Below, one piece after another: positions 36,393 through 45,849 of a stretch of DNA of 64,000 nucleotides. The stretch's first letter is position 1; every line of letters starts with the position of its first letter. Position numbers and translations under genes: made by a program. This DNA is from Bifidobacterium sp. (GTDB lineage: Bacteria > Actinomycetota > Actinomycetes > Actinomycetales > Bifidobacteriaceae). The stretch is taken from NCBI RefSeq assembly GCF_022640935.1, contig NZ_JALCCV010000001.1, forward strand, positions 1 through 64,000. Direction: 5' to 3'. The notes below the pieces were generated by a model. That model was not told where the DNA came from. It searched no databases and worked only from the letters and a program-made list of their open reading frames with translations.

Positions 36393-39300
36393 TTACCGCG
36401 CACCGCCATCACCCATATGCTCGAGACGCTGACTCATCACGGCCGTGACCCCGTCGGCACGCATCGTGATGCCGTAGAGCGCGTCAGCGATTGACATGGT
36501 GCGCTGTTGATGGGTGATCACGATTAGCTGGGCGTGCTCGCGCAGATCCTGGAGCGCGCCAAGCAGACGCGTGAGGTTGATGTCGTCGAGCGCGGCCTCG
36601 ACCTCGTCCATGACATAGAACGGGCTGGGCCGGGCGGTGAAGATGGCGAAGAGCAGCGCCAGCGCGGTGAGGGAGCGCTCGCCGCCCGATAGCAGGCTGA
36701 GCTGCCTGACCCGTTTGCCTGCCGGGCTGGCTTCCACGATCACGCCGGTGGCGAGCATATCGTCGGGGTTCTCCAAGCGCAGGCGCCCGGTGCCGCCGGG
36801 GAAGAGCGTGGCGAAGACCTTGCTGAAGGCTTGGGCCGTATCGTTGAAGGCATTGGCAAAGACCTGCGTCATGGTGGCGTCGAGATCCTTGATGAGCTGC
36901 ATGAGGTCGTCGCGGCTCTTGGCCACGTCGTTACGCTGGCCGTTGAGGTACTGGTTGCGCTCCTGCAGCGAGTCGTACTCCTCAGTGGCCAGCGGGTTCA
37001 CCTTGCCGAGCGCCCGCAGATCGCGCCTCGCCGTCTCCAGCCGCTTGATTTGCTCCTCGCGGATATAGGGCACGGTTTTGTATCGCGGCGCCATGCCCTG
37101 CGCAGAACCTTGGGATTTGGCCTTCTTAGAGCCGTCTCCAAGTGCCCCATCAGCAGGCGCCTCATGTTCAGGTGCCGCATCCTCAAGCGCAATAGGCCGG
37201 CCATTCTCGTCGAGCAGGGGCACCGGTTGGTCGGGGCCGTATCCGGATACCAGCTCGTCCATGCCCATACCCAGATCATCGGAGATCTTCTGCGTAAGCT
37301 GCCCGTGGCTGGCCGCCAGTCGTTCGCGTTCGACGTCGAGCGCGTGCTCGCGTTGCTGCAGACCTGCAACCTGCGGCTCGATCGCATTGCGTTGCATACG
37401 CAGTTCCTTGACCTCCTCGTCATGGCTGGACGCAGCCTGCTGCAGCTGTTCGCGTTCAGCGGCGACACCTTCCAGATCGCGATGCACGATACCGGCCACA
37501 TCAAGCGCGTCAGCCGCCACCTGCTGGACCTTCGCCGCCTGCCGGCGCCGCGTCTCGTTGAGGGACTCCAGCCGGGCGCGCCGCGCAATGGCCTCTTTGG
37601 CGTTGTCGTGCAGCATTCCCGCCTGCCGCTGCAGTGATTCGCCCTTGCGCATAGCCTCGTTCCATGCGAGTTTTGCCGTGATTTCATGCTCATGCGAGCC
37701 GGTCAGCCGCGTTTCGAGGTCGCGCTCGCGTTCGGCGAGTTCATCGAAGTCATCCTGCTCACCCGATGATGTCTGCGCCTGCTCCAGCGCGCGGCCCAAA
37801 TCAGCGACTTTCAGCCCATGCGCCTCCTCGTCTTCCCTGGCTGAAGCCAGTTTGGCGTCGAGGGCACTGAGCTGACGCGCGAGCGACTCCACACGCTGTT
37901 GCGCGGAATGCAACGATTCCTGTGCCTGCCGGACCTTGAGTCTGGCCTCGGTGCGCTGCTGCGCAGCCGCATCGACAGCAAGCCGGGCGTGATCCCGGGC
38001 CTGACGCGCCCGCTCGACCTGATTCTGCGACTGCGCAAGCTTTTTCTGCAAGGTCGTTGCGCGCTCCAACGCCTTGTCGCGGCGCGCCGCCAGCGACAGA
38101 TCGCTTTGCGACAGCGACGATCCGCCGATCGCACCGACACAGTTGACGACTTCGCCATCCCTCGTCACCGCTTGGCGCCATGAACCGCCTTGCACCGCAC
38201 GAACTGCGTCCTCGCGGCTCTCCACTGCGCATACATCAGCCAGCAACGTGCGCACCGCGTCAACTATGGCACGCGAACGCTGGCTATCGTCAGCAGAAGG
38301 GTTAAGCGTGACTAATGAAGCTGCAGCAGAAAACCGGGATTCATGCGATTGCACGTCATCCTGCGCAACGCCCGGTTCGTCGATCGGACGCAGCAGCACC
38401 GCCCTGCCAAGTTGCCGATTTTTCGCGCCTTCCAAAGCCTGCAGCATCGTGTCAGCATCGGGGACGATGATGGCGCTGGCGAATTCGCCCAAGGCATGCG
38501 CGACGGCTTCCTCCCAACCGTCGGCAACATGGATGAAGTCGGTGAGCCGCCCCAAGGCCGTGATATCGCCGTCATGCTCCAATGCGCCGGAAGCATTACG
38601 GCTGTCCAACGTGTCATTCAAAGCATCTGCCTTGGCCTGCTGCGATATGATTTCGCCATTGACTTTGCGCAGCGCATCCTCCTGCGCAGCCAATGACTCC
38701 TGGCATTGCCGCAATCGTTCACGCGCATCGTCCAATGCCTTGCCGTTGTCGCCGCCGAGCTCGGCAGCCGCCCGGATCAGATCGTCATACTGCGCCTGCG
38801 CTGCATCGCGCTGCCCTGCGATATCCGCATGTTGCGCCGTGAAATCAGTGGAGCGGGTGCGCGCCAGTTGCACCGCCGATTCCTCTCGCGCCACCATCTC
38901 GCGCAAGTTTGCCACGCGTGTTTCGCGCTGCCGGGCGTTGACGCGCAGCTCGGCCAACGTCTGACGCAGCGAGGCGAGCTGTTTTTCATCACCGGCACGC
39001 TCCTCGACCGCTTTGTCATAGGCGAGCCGAGCCTCCTCGACGACATGCTGCGAAGCTTGGGTCTGCCCGTCAAGCTCGGCGGCACGACGCTCAAGCAGTT
39101 CTGGATCCTCGCCGAAATTCGTCACGATCTGCGTCGTCAATGCCCGCGCGCGTTCCTGTGCGAGCTGTGCCAGCGACCGCAGCCGTTCCTCGATGCCCGC
39201 GAGCTCATGCCAGGTCTGATTAGCCTTCGCGATGGCCGGGCTCGCCGCGGATCCCAGCGCCTCGACCTGTTCGATGCGCAGCCGAACCTGCGCAAGATCC

Positions 39301-40079
39301 CGCTGCCGCTGCGTCAATTCGCCCCGGACACCGGTCAATTCCGTACGCAGCGATTCACGCCGTTTCAACGATTCGATCGCGTCTTGGGCATAAATGCGCG
39401 ATTGGGCGTCGCGCAGCGCCACTTGGATGTTTTCGGCGCGGCGCGAGATGCGAGCCTGCCGGCCGAGCGGCCCGAGCTGCCGGTGGATCTCATGCAGCAG
39501 ATCATCGAGCCGCGCCAAATTGGCCTCGGTATTCGTCAATTTGCGCAAGGACCGCTCCTTGCGCTTGCGATGCTTGAGAATGCCGGCGGCCTCTTCTATG
39601 AAGGCTCGGTGCCCGCTCGGGTCCGCACGCAGGATGGCGTCGAGGCGACCCTGCCCTACGATCACATGCATCTGCTGGCCGAGCCCGGTATCCGAAAGCA
39701 GCTCCTGGATGTCGAGCAGGCGGCAAGCCGTGCCGTTGATCGCGTATTCCGAGCCGCCGTTGCGGAAGATCGTGCGGCTGATCGTCACTTCGGTGTAATC
39801 GATGTCAAGCACATGGTCCGTGTTGTCGATCGTCAGCGTCACCTGCGCACGGCCCAGCGGCGGCCTGCTCGACGTGCCGGCGAAGATCACGTCCTCCATC
39901 GAAGTGCCGCGCAGATTCTTCGCGCCCTGCTCCCCCATCACCCAAGTCAGCGCGTCGACGATATTCGATTTGCCGGAGCCGTTCGGACCTACGACCGCCG
40001 TGATCCCCGGCTCGAAACGCAGAGTGGTGGCGGAGGCGAAGGATTTGAATCCGCGCAGAGTCAGTTCTTTGAGGTACAT
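36393..40079 (-). CDS. smc: Chromosome segregation ATPase SMC
   Basis: 1228 residues, normal for bacterial SMC. The Walker A loop is GPNGSGKSN (residues 31-39). Two long coiled-coil arms, rich in Arg, Gln, Glu and Ala, flank a globular hinge around residues 510-670. The C-terminal head has the signature LSLLSGGERSLTALALLF and Walker B YVMDEVEAALDD. SMC dimers with ScpA and ScpB organise newly replicated chromosome arms. The start lies 15 bases after the folC stop, so the two genes form an operon. Confidence 0.98.
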   Translation of the reverse strand: MYLKELTLRGFKSFASATTLRFEPGITAVVGPNGSGKSNIVDALTWVMGEQGAKNLRGTSMEDVIFAGTSSRPPLGRAQVTLTIDNTDHVLDIDYTEVTISRTIFRNGGSEYAINGTACRLLDIQELLSDTGLGQQMHVIVGQGRLDAILRADPSGHRAFIEEAAGILKHRKRKERSLRKLTNTEANLARLDDLLHEIHRQLGPLGRQARISRRAENIQVALRDAQSRIYAQDAIESLKRRESLRTELTGVRGELTQRQRDLAQVRLRIEQVEALGSAASPAIAKANQTWHELAGIEERLRSLAQLAQERARALTTQIVTNFGEDPELLERRAAELDGQTQASQHVVEEARLAYDKAVEERAGDEKQLASLRQTLAELRVNARQRETRVANLREMVAREESAVQLARTRSTDFTAQHADIAGQRDAAQAQYDDLIRAAAELGGDNGKALDDARERLRQCQESLAAQEDALRKVNGEIISQQAKADALNDTLDSRNASGALEHDGDITALGRLTDFIHVADGWEEAVAHALGEFASAIIVPDADTMLQALEGAKNRQLGRAVLLRPIDEPGVAQDDVQSHESRFSAAASLVTLNPSADDSQRSRAIVDAVRTLLADVCAVESREDAVRAVQGGSWRQAVTRDGEVVNCVGAIGGSSLSQSDLSLAARRDKALERATTLQKKLAQSQNQVERARQARDHARLAVDAAAQQRTEARLKVRQAQESLHSAQQRVESLARQLSALDAKLASAREDEEAHGLKVADLGRALEQAQTSSGEQDDFDELAERERDLETRLTGSHEHEITAKLAWNEAMRKGESLQRQAGMLHDNAKEAIARRARLESLNETRRRQAAKVQQVAADALDVAGIVHRDLEGVAAEREQLQQAASSHDEEVKELRMQRNAIEPQVAGLQQREHALDVERERLAASHGQLTQKISDDLGMGMDELVSGYGPDQPVPLLDENGRPIALEDAAPEHEAPADGALGDGSKKAKSQGSAQGMAPRYKTVPYIREEQIKRLETARRDLRALGKVNPLATEEYDSLQERNQYLNGQRNDVAKSRDDLMQLIKDLDATMTQVFANAFNDTAQAFSKVFATLFPGGTGRLRLENPDDMLATGVIVEASPAGKRVRQLSLLSGGERSLTALALLFAIFTARPSPFYVMDEVEAALDDINLTRLLGALQDLREHAQLIVITHQQRTMSIADALYGITMRADGVTAVMSQRLEHMGDGGAR

Positions 40080-40094
40080 GACGTGGCCTGCGGC

Positions 40095-41600
40095 TCAGTT
40101 CCGGGGCGAAGACGGGGACGGTGAGGGCGATTGCTGTTCGGGCTCGCCCTCCGGCGCGCGCTGCGGTTCCACGGCCTGCTGATGCACCCGTTCGGCCTTC
40201 GTGCGCTGCAAATCAGGATCGACGTGCTCTTTGAGCAGGATGCGGGCGTCGCCTGCGGTGACGAAACTGCCGCACACCAGCACGCCGCGGCCGTATCCCA
40301 CGCCCAGCTCGTCTTCGGCGTCCACCATGTCGACTGCGGTCTGGATGGCGTCCGGCAGCGCATCCGCGCGGATGACGCGGTCGCTCCCGAAAACGTCCAC
40401 CGCGATCTTTTCGAGCTCATCGGCAGGCATCACGCGGTCGCGCCAGGAATTCTCGGTGACGACCACTTGGCTGAGCAGCGGTTCGAGCACGCCGAGGTAT
40501 TCCTCGACCTGCTTGTCCTTCATCATCGCGATGACGCCGACGAGCTGGCTGAAGTCGTAGTTCTCTTCGATGGCGCGGCGCAAGGCTTCGGCCGCATTCA
40601 AGTTATGGCCGCCATCGAGGATGATTGTAGGCGACGTGCGGATCTGCTCGATGCGCCCGGGAATCTTCACCCCGCTTAGGCCCTCGGCGACCAGATCGCC
40701 GTCGAGCACTCCGTTGACGGGGATGACCGTTTCGGCAGCGGCCAGCGCAGCCAGCGCATTATGGGCCTGGTGCTCGCCGAATTTAGCGATTGGCACGTCC
40801 TCGTAGGTGCCGTTGGGGGTGTGCATGGTCACGACCTGGCCTCCTACGGCAGGCGTGCGCGTGACGACCTCCATCTCGCTGCCGTCGCGGATCAACGCCG
40901 CGTGGTTCTTCGCCGCCGCGGCCTCGAGGATCGGCATAACCTTCTCGGCATGGGGCTGCGCGCCGATGATTGCCGTGCATTCGGGCTTGATGATGCCTGA
41001 TTTCTCGGTCGCGATCTTCTCTACGGTGTCGCCGAGCCATTCCATGTGATCCATGTCGACCGGCCCGATGATCGCCGCGTCGCCGTTGAGCACGTTCGTC
41101 GCGTCCCATTTGCCGCCCATACCCACTTCGACCACGGCGGCATCGACCGGCGCGTCGGCGAACTTCCATACGGCCATGGCGGTGAGCACTTCGAAGAAGC
41201 TCATCTTCGGCTTCTGCCGCTTCGCCATCGCTGCGTCGACAAGCGCGACGAAATCCCTGATCTGCTCCCAGGCGTCGATGAAATCGTCGTCGCTCAGCTG
41301 CTGGCCGTCGATCGCGATGCGCTCGTTGATGCGCTCAAGATGCGGCGAAGTGTATAGCCCGGTGCGCATGCCGTACGCGCGGCAGATCGCCTCGGCCATA
41401 CGGGCCGTCGAACCTTTGCCGTTCGTGCCGGTGATGTGGATGATGCGGAAGGAATCCTCCGGATGGCCCAACAGGTCGAGCATCATCGCCATCCGATCGA
41501 GATCGAGATTCGTAGTGCTGTGCTCCGTCGGCCGGCTCATGATCTCGCGTTCCACCTCGCGGATCGTGGACTTGCGCTCATTCGGATGCTCATATGACAT
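40095..41600 (-). CDS. folC: Folylpolyglutamate synthase / dihydrofolate synthase
   Basis: Mur-ligase-like enzyme that adds glutamate to folates, 501 residues. The ATP loop IHITGTNGKGSTARMAEAIC is followed by TGLYTSPHLERINERI. MSFFEVLTAMAVWKFAD, VVEVGMGGKWDATNV and LDGGHNLNAAEALRRA are further family motifs. The ATG at 41600 is preferred because GAGGT lies 10 bases upstream; a GTG at 41612 is the alternative. The protein carries an N-terminal extension of about 55 residues before the ATP loop and a Pro/Ser/Glu-rich C-terminal tail. It is first in the folC-smc pair. Confidence 0.95.
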   Translation of the reverse strand: MSYEHPNERKSTIREVEREIMSRPTEHSTTNLDLDRMAMMLDLLGHPEDSFRIIHITGTNGKGSTARMAEAICRAYGMRTGLYTSPHLERINERIAIDGQQLSDDDFIDAWEQIRDFVALVDAAMAKRQKPKMSFFEVLTAMAVWKFADAPVDAAVVEVGMGGKWDATNVLNGDAAIIGPVDMDHMEWLGDTVEKIATEKSGIIKPECTAIIGAQPHAEKVMPILEAAAAKNHAALIRDGSEMEVVTRTPAVGGQVVTMHTPNGTYEDVPIAKFGEHQAHNALAALAAAETVIPVNGVLDGDLVAEGLSGVKIPGRIEQIRTSPTIILDGGHNLNAAEALRRAIEENYDFSQLVGVIAMMKDKQVEEYLGVLEPLLSQVVVTENSWRDRVMPADELEKIAVDVFGSDRVIRADALPDAIQTAVDMVDAEDELGVGYGRGVLVCGSFVTAGDARILLKEHVDPDLQRTKAERVHQQAVEPQRAPEGEPEQQSPSPSPSSPRN

Positions 41601-41710
41601 GCTTGGCGACACCTCGTCTGTTCCCTTGTTCCTTAACCCTGCACAACCCGCCCTATTCTAGGCGAGCGGGTGAACCGACAACCCGTTTCGCCCGGGGACG
41701 AGCCGAGAGT

Positions 41711-41755
41711 GTTTCACCCAGTGGCATTTCATAGGGTGACGTTTCACCCGGTGGC
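41711..41755. repeat. Direct repeat pair (GTTTCACCCRGTGGC)
   Basis: GTTTCACCCAGTGGC (41711-41725) and GTTTCACCCGGTGGC (41741-41755) differ by one base and are spaced exactly 30 bases apart. The second copy covers the 3' end of the broken higA gene. No function is assigned. Confidence 0.5.
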
Positions 41756-42053
41756 CAAAGGCTTGATGGCATCGATGCCGCCGGCGTCGAGGGTGAGCGC
41801 ATCATAATCGCGTTGCAGGTTCATCCAGAACTCCGGCGTCATATCGAATGACTTGGCGGGTCCGAACGCCATCGCCGTCGATATGCCGCGCCTGCCGCGC
41901 ACACACTCACCGATGGCTCCCTCGCCCGTCCCGATGACTTCGGCAAGCCGGTAATCGCTCACGACCAACGGCCCAAGGAACTCCTTCCTCGAGGATTTCG
42001 CCCGGCGTGCTGAGATACGCCCTAGCGGTGGTAGTCACAGAAAGAGACACCAT
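41744..42053 (-). pseudogene. higA: HigA-type antitoxin gene, frameshifted
   Basis: Two frames together give a complete HigA (XRE-type) antitoxin. The first encodes MVSLSVTTTARAYLSTPGEI followed by LEE. The second continues with EFLGPLVVSDYRLAEVIG, RGRRGIS and MTPEFWMNLQRDYDA. The expected protein has PGEILxEEFLxPL at the join, and one extra G within GAGGAAGGAG (about 41981-41990) accounts for the break. A GTG lies at the start of the second frame, so a shortened HTH product is conceivable. No higB toxin gene is found next to it. Confidence 0.8.
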
Positions 42054-42220
42054 ACATATTCCTTCGTCGGCGAGTGCGGCTGTCAATCCAAGATAATAGA
42101 CACGACAACAGCCCACATCTTTTCAGGCATTCGACTTTAGTCTGTCTTACACTGTCAGGCCGGTCGAACTACGATGGGCTGCATACGCAACCGTATACGC
42201 AAATGCAAGGAGAGTCTTCG

Positions 42221-43837
42221 ATGGGAGATGTCGTGACTGACAAAGACAAGGAATACGAGGCGCAGGAGTCGGCGAAGGCGCCGGGAGCCGACCAGCCGAT
42301 GCATGACCGGACAAACAACCGCACATTGAGACCGCGCAGCAAAGCGTTCCGCGAGTTCATGACGACCGGCTGGGACAATCAGGAGCCCGATATCAAGCCG
42401 CTGGAATCCAGCGCCTACATTCCCGCTCGGCTTGAGGCGCTCGGCAGGGAGTTTCCCGGTGAGCGGCTGGTCATCCCGGCCGGTCAGCCCAAGGTGCGCA
42501 ACAACGACGATGATTACGCCTTCCGCCCCGACACCGTGTTCTCGTATTACACGGGTCTGGGCCAGGATTACGAGGCTGGCGCGGTTCTTGTGCTCAACCC
42601 GATCGATCCCGATGATCCGTCAGCCAAGTCCGGCGAGACCCATACCGCTGAGCTGTTCGTGGCCCCCCGCGCTGACAACAGCACCGAAGATTACTACGCC
42701 AATGCGCATTACGGCGAATATTGGGTCGGACCGCGCGCCGGGCTCAAAGAGCTGCGCGCGATGACCGGTTTGGAGACGCATGACATTGCGCAGCTGCCTG
42801 ACGCGATCGGCAAAGACGTCGGCGCGGATGCGGGGGCCGTGCGCGTGCGCGTGATCCGTCAAAGCGACCCGGAAGTCACCGGCCTGGTCGAGCAGGCGCG
42901 CGAGGCCAACGGTTTCGCTGATCCGGGCGCCAACGCCGACGACGACAAATTCCTCGAATATGCCTCCGAAGCCCGGCTGGTCAAGGATTCCTTCGAGATC
43001 AACGAGATGCGCAAAGCCATCGCCGCCACCAAGAAAGGCTTCGACCGACTGCTGACCCGTCTGCCCGATGCGATCGGCAAGCCACGCTCGGAGCGCATGC
43101 TCGAGGGCGCGTTCAACGCCGTGGCACGCGAAGAGGGAAATACGGTCGGTTATGACACGATCATCGCATCGGGCAAGGATGCGCCGATCCTGCATTGGAT
43201 GCGCAATACCGGCGTGGTCGGCGACGGCGAGCTGCTGCTCATCGACGCCGGCGTAGAGGTCGAGAGCCTGTACACGGCGGATATCAGCCGCACATTCCCG
43301 GCGAACGGCAAGTTCACGTCATTGCAACGCAAGCTCTATCAGACGGTGCTGGATTCCCAGCAGGCCGGATTCGAGGCTGCACAGCCCGGTGCCACGTATT
43401 CGGACATCCATCACGCATGTATGCGGGTGATCGCCGAGCGGCTGCACGATTGGGGCATTCTGCAGGTCGACGTGGAGGAGTCGCTTTCTCCCGAAGGGCA
43501 ACAGCACCGCCGTTGGATCGCCTGCGGCGTGGCCCATCATCTCGGCCTCGACGTGCACGACTGCGCGCAGGCCCGCTACGAGTCATACCAAGGCGCGAAG
43601 ATCACGCCAGGCATGATCTTCACCATCGAGCCCGGTCTGTACTTCGCACAGAACGATCTGCTGCTGCCGCCCCAGCTGCGTGGCATCGGCATCCGTATCG
43701 AGGACGACGTCCTGATGACCGAGCACGGCCCCGAATGGCTCTCCGCCGGTATTCCCAAGCAGATTGAGGACGTGGAGGCTTGGATGCGGAGCCGTAAAGC
43801 AGAGAGCGCGGCGCGCTCTCTGTGGGCCGAACCGTGA
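42221..43837 (+). CDS. pepP: Xaa-Pro aminopeptidase (aminopeptidase P family)
   Basis: 538-residue M24-family dimetal peptidase that removes an N-terminal residue before proline. The metal ligands are visible: Asp342 in LLLIDAGVE, the second Asp in YTADISRTFP, His in CGVAHHLGLDVHD, Glu in IFTIEPGLYF and Glu in IRIEDDVLMT. The N-terminal creatinase-like domain has the AFRPDTVFSYYTGLG motif seen in PepP. An extra acidic N-terminal segment of about 50 residues precedes it. The ATG at 42221 is preferred for AAGGAGA at 42207-42213. A hairpin follows the stop. Confidence 0.93.
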   Translation: MGDVVTDKDKEYEAQESAKAPGADQPMHDRTNNRTLRPRSKAFREFMTTGWDNQEPDIKPLESSAYIPARLEALGREFPGERLVIPAGQPKVRNNDDDYAFRPDTVFSYYTGLGQDYEAGAVLVLNPIDPDDPSAKSGETHTAELFVAPRADNSTEDYYANAHYGEYWVGPRAGLKELRAMTGLETHDIAQLPDAIGKDVGADAGAVRVRVIRQSDPEVTGLVEQAREANGFADPGANADDDKFLEYASEARLVKDSFEINEMRKAIAATKKGFDRLLTRLPDAIGKPRSERMLEGAFNAVAREEGNTVGYDTIIASGKDAPILHWMRNTGVVGDGELLLIDAGVEVESLYTADISRTFPANGKFTSLQRKLYQTVLDSQQAGFEAAQPGATYSDIHHACMRVIAERLHDWGILQVDVEESLSPEGQQHRRWIACGVAHHLGLDVHDCAQARYESYQGAKITPGMIFTIEPGLYFAQNDLLLPPQLRGIGIRIEDDVLMTEHGPEWLSAGIPKQIEDVEAWMRSRKAESAARSLWAEP

Positions 43838-43838
43838 A

Positions 43839-43863
43839 ACGGGCAGCACAGTATGCTGCCCGT
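43839..43863 (+). terminator. Hairpin after pepP
   Basis: ACGGGCAGCA (43839-43848) pairs with TGCTGCCCGT (43854-43863) around CAGTA, directly after the pepP stop. A second palindrome, CAGAGAGCGCGGCGCGCTCTCTG, lies within the last codons of the gene. No long T-run follows. Confidence 0.6.
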
Positions 43864-44077
43864 AGGTGAGACGAGCGAGCGCCGAGGTCGCGAAGGCCGT
43901 GCTGAAAGCTCCGTCAAGAACGCTTTTGCAACGGGTCCTATCCCAACTGAACAGATATCTCTTTGCGGTGTCGTTCCCTCAAACCCAGCACCACACCAAC
44001 CCATTCACACCCAGCACCAGCACAGGCGAACCCTCCCCCCTGCACACCAGTAACCCCGTCATGTGCGGTTCTTCCTC

Positions 44078-44190
44078 ATCGTATGACGTATTTGTCGTTG
44101 TGCGCGGTTTTCGGAAAACGCAAAACTGTAGAATTCCACCATTTCTGTTCCGAGGAAAATGTCACCCACCGATATTTACGTCACACGACG
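44078..44190 (+). repeat. Dispersed palindromic repeat, copy B
   Basis: Imperfect palindrome with left arm 44078-44115 (GTATGACGTATTTGTCGTTG followed by TGCGCGGTTTTCGG) and right arm 44150-44190 ending ACGTCACACGACG. Its central part (GGAAAACGCAAAACTGTAGA) matches copy C in the same orientation and copy A reversed. It fills most of the 442-base gap between pepP and the NUDIX gene; the bases before it hold nothing recognisable. Confidence 0.72.
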
Positions 44191-44279
44191 AACCACCGCA
44201 TGATCCAAAACGTCCGGACACGACGCGCCCCACCCCACACCGCCCGAACCATCCACATCTGAAAGGCCTACTTATTCCC

Positions 44280-44801
44280 ATGCCAACATCACCATTCATC
44301 CTCGACCTTCGCAAGAAAATAGGCCATGCTCCCCTCTGGCTTTCCGGCGTGACCGGATATATCGAGGACGCTCAGGGACGCGTGTTGCTTGGCCAGCGCT
44401 CGGACACCCGCGAATGGGCCATGATTTACGGCGTCAACGAACCCGGTGAGGAGCCTGCTGTTACGGTGGCGCGCGAAGCCAAGGAGGAGGCCGGCATCGA
44501 CGTGATCGTCACCGATCTCGTGGCCGTGAAATCCTCGACGCGAATGGTACGCTATGACAATGGCGATCAAGCGATGTACATGGATCACCTCTTCCTGTGC
44601 ACGCTCGATCCGCAAGGCAACGGTGTCCCCTTCGTCGGCGACGAGGAAAGTCTTGCTGTCGGCTGGTTCGCCCTCGATTCGTTGCCTAAACCGCTCGCTG
44701 CCACCACGGTGGAGCGCATGACGTACGTCGCCGAATATCGACGCCGGGCCAAGGGAGGCAATCGCCGAGCCCTATTCAGTTTCGATGCGCATATGGTTTG
44801 A
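44280..44801 (+). CDS. NUDIX hydrolase
   Basis: 173-residue protein with a complete Nudix box, GVNEPGEEPAVTVAREAKEE followed by AGI. This matches GX5EX7REUXEEXGU and coordinates the metal that cleaves a nucleoside diphosphate linkage. WLSGVTGYIEDAQGRVLLGQ precedes it. The substrate is unknown. The ATG at 44280 is chosen because similarity begins just after it and GAAAGG lies upstream. The longer open frame upstream runs through the palindromic repeat and is not believable as coding. Confidence 0.88.
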   Translation: MPTSPFILDLRKKIGHAPLWLSGVTGYIEDAQGRVLLGQRSDTREWAMIYGVNEPGEEPAVTVAREAKEEAGIDVIVTDLVAVKSSTRMVRYDNGDQAMYMDHLFLCTLDPQGNGVPFVGDEESLAVGWFALDSLPKPLAATTVERMTYVAEYRRRAKGGNRRALFSFDAHMV

Positions 44802-44905
44802 TTGGCGAAGTCCGTCACGGCTGTTATCAGATAATTCAACGACCTCATCGTGGGTGCAGTGCGAAGCATCATCAACGTCAGAGCTCGCCTGCCAACTTCT
44901 CCTTC

Positions 44906-45796
44906 TTAGCTCTTCAGCACCCCCACGCCGATGCCGATTGTGCCGCCGGCGAGCAGGTACCGCTTCATCGCGCGCTGCAGAGATGTGTTTTCGGGCAGTT
45001 CGGACAGCGGCGCTGGTGAGCGGCGAAAAACCCATTCGCGCCAGTCCTCGGCGGCATCGTCCGTTGCAACGATATGGAAGCGGCGCTGAAACGCGAGAAT
45101 ATTGGAGCTCTCAGACAGCAGACGGGGCAGCGCCGGGCTGAGCAGCCAGGATTCGCAGACGTATGGAGCGCCCGCCCATTGCGGAAAGAAACGCCTGACG
45201 AACCTTCGTGCGCGAACGATCGAATCGGAGCACTGCACGGGGCCGAGCACCGCGTCGGATGGGATGTGCATGGCGACGGCACGCGGAACATCAACGCCTG
45301 CCGGCACATTCTCCGCGTCGCGGATGATCTCGTATTCCAGCTGCCCCAGCCGGAACAGGCTCGCGCCGAGCTGGCGATAAGTCCAGAAGTCCCGGTCGAA
45401 CCCGTAATCGCCGTAGCTGACCTTATGCTCGTTGACGAACCGTGGGAAACAACCCATGGTATCGAGGAATACCCTGTCGTCGTCAGCGCCGTCAACCGTA
45501 TCATCCGCAGCGCCGCCGATGCCCAGCGCATGATACCTGTCAAGCGTATAGGCTCCCGCGCACGCGAGCATGCAATACAGCATGCGCGAACCCTCATCGT
45601 CCGGCCCGAGTGCCCTCTTGAGCTCATCGCGCGCCGCACTCCCCTGCGCCGGGTCAGAAAGCGCCTTGATCAGCGGCCCTATTCGCCGCCAGTCAAGCAC
45701 GCCGTCATGATTGGCATGCTGCCGAGCACACGCGCGCAACCGCCGCATCATGCCCTCCGGCATATCGATTCGCGACGCCAATTCGAGTGCGTTCAT
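44906..45796 (-). CDS. Two-domain acyltransferase-like protein (NAT_N/GNAT_C type)
   Basis: 296-residue protein resembling the acyltransferase-domain proteins often found beside glycosidase genes in bifidobacteria. The helical first part (residues 1-100) leads to FPRFVNEHKVSYGDYGFDRD. The second part has LFRLGQLEYEIIRD and VAMHIPSDAVLG, then FFPQWAGAPYVCESWLLSPA and SSNILAFQRRFHIV, typical of this GNAT-like fold. The true substrate is not known. AAGGGAATGAC precedes the ATG. It starts 53 bases after the GH20 reading frame on the same strand, so the two were probably co-transcribed. Confidence 0.75.
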   Translation of the reverse strand: MNALELASRIDMPEGMMRRLRACARQHANHDGVLDWRRIGPLIKALSDPAQGSAARDELKRALGPDDEGSRMLYCMLACAGAYTLDRYHALGIGGAADDTVDGADDDRVFLDTMGCFPRFVNEHKVSYGDYGFDRDFWTYRQLGASLFRLGQLEYEIIRDAENVPAGVDVPRAVAMHIPSDAVLGPVQCSDSIVRARRFVRRFFPQWAGAPYVCESWLLSPALPRLLSESSNILAFQRRFHIVATDDAAEDWREWVFRRSPAPLSELPENTSLQRAMKRYLLAGGTIGIGVGVLKS

Positions 45797-45849
45797 GTCA
45801 TTCCCTTCATATCACGTCGTACAGCGCCTGCAACTTTACATAAGCCGGT

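Noticed and set aside
35329-36432. 367-codon plus-strand frame across the histidine phosphatase
   Set aside because: The minus-strand phosphatase has both catalytic His motifs; the plus-strand frame is His/Pro/Arg-rich without motifs.
38706-40124. 472-codon frame antisense to smc
   Set aside because: Explained by the codon pattern of the smc coiled coil; no domain recognised.
43866-44279. N-terminal extension of the NUDIX frame
   Set aside because: It runs through a palindromic repeat and low-complexity Pro/Thr/His sequence. The NUDIX fold starts at the ATG at 44280.
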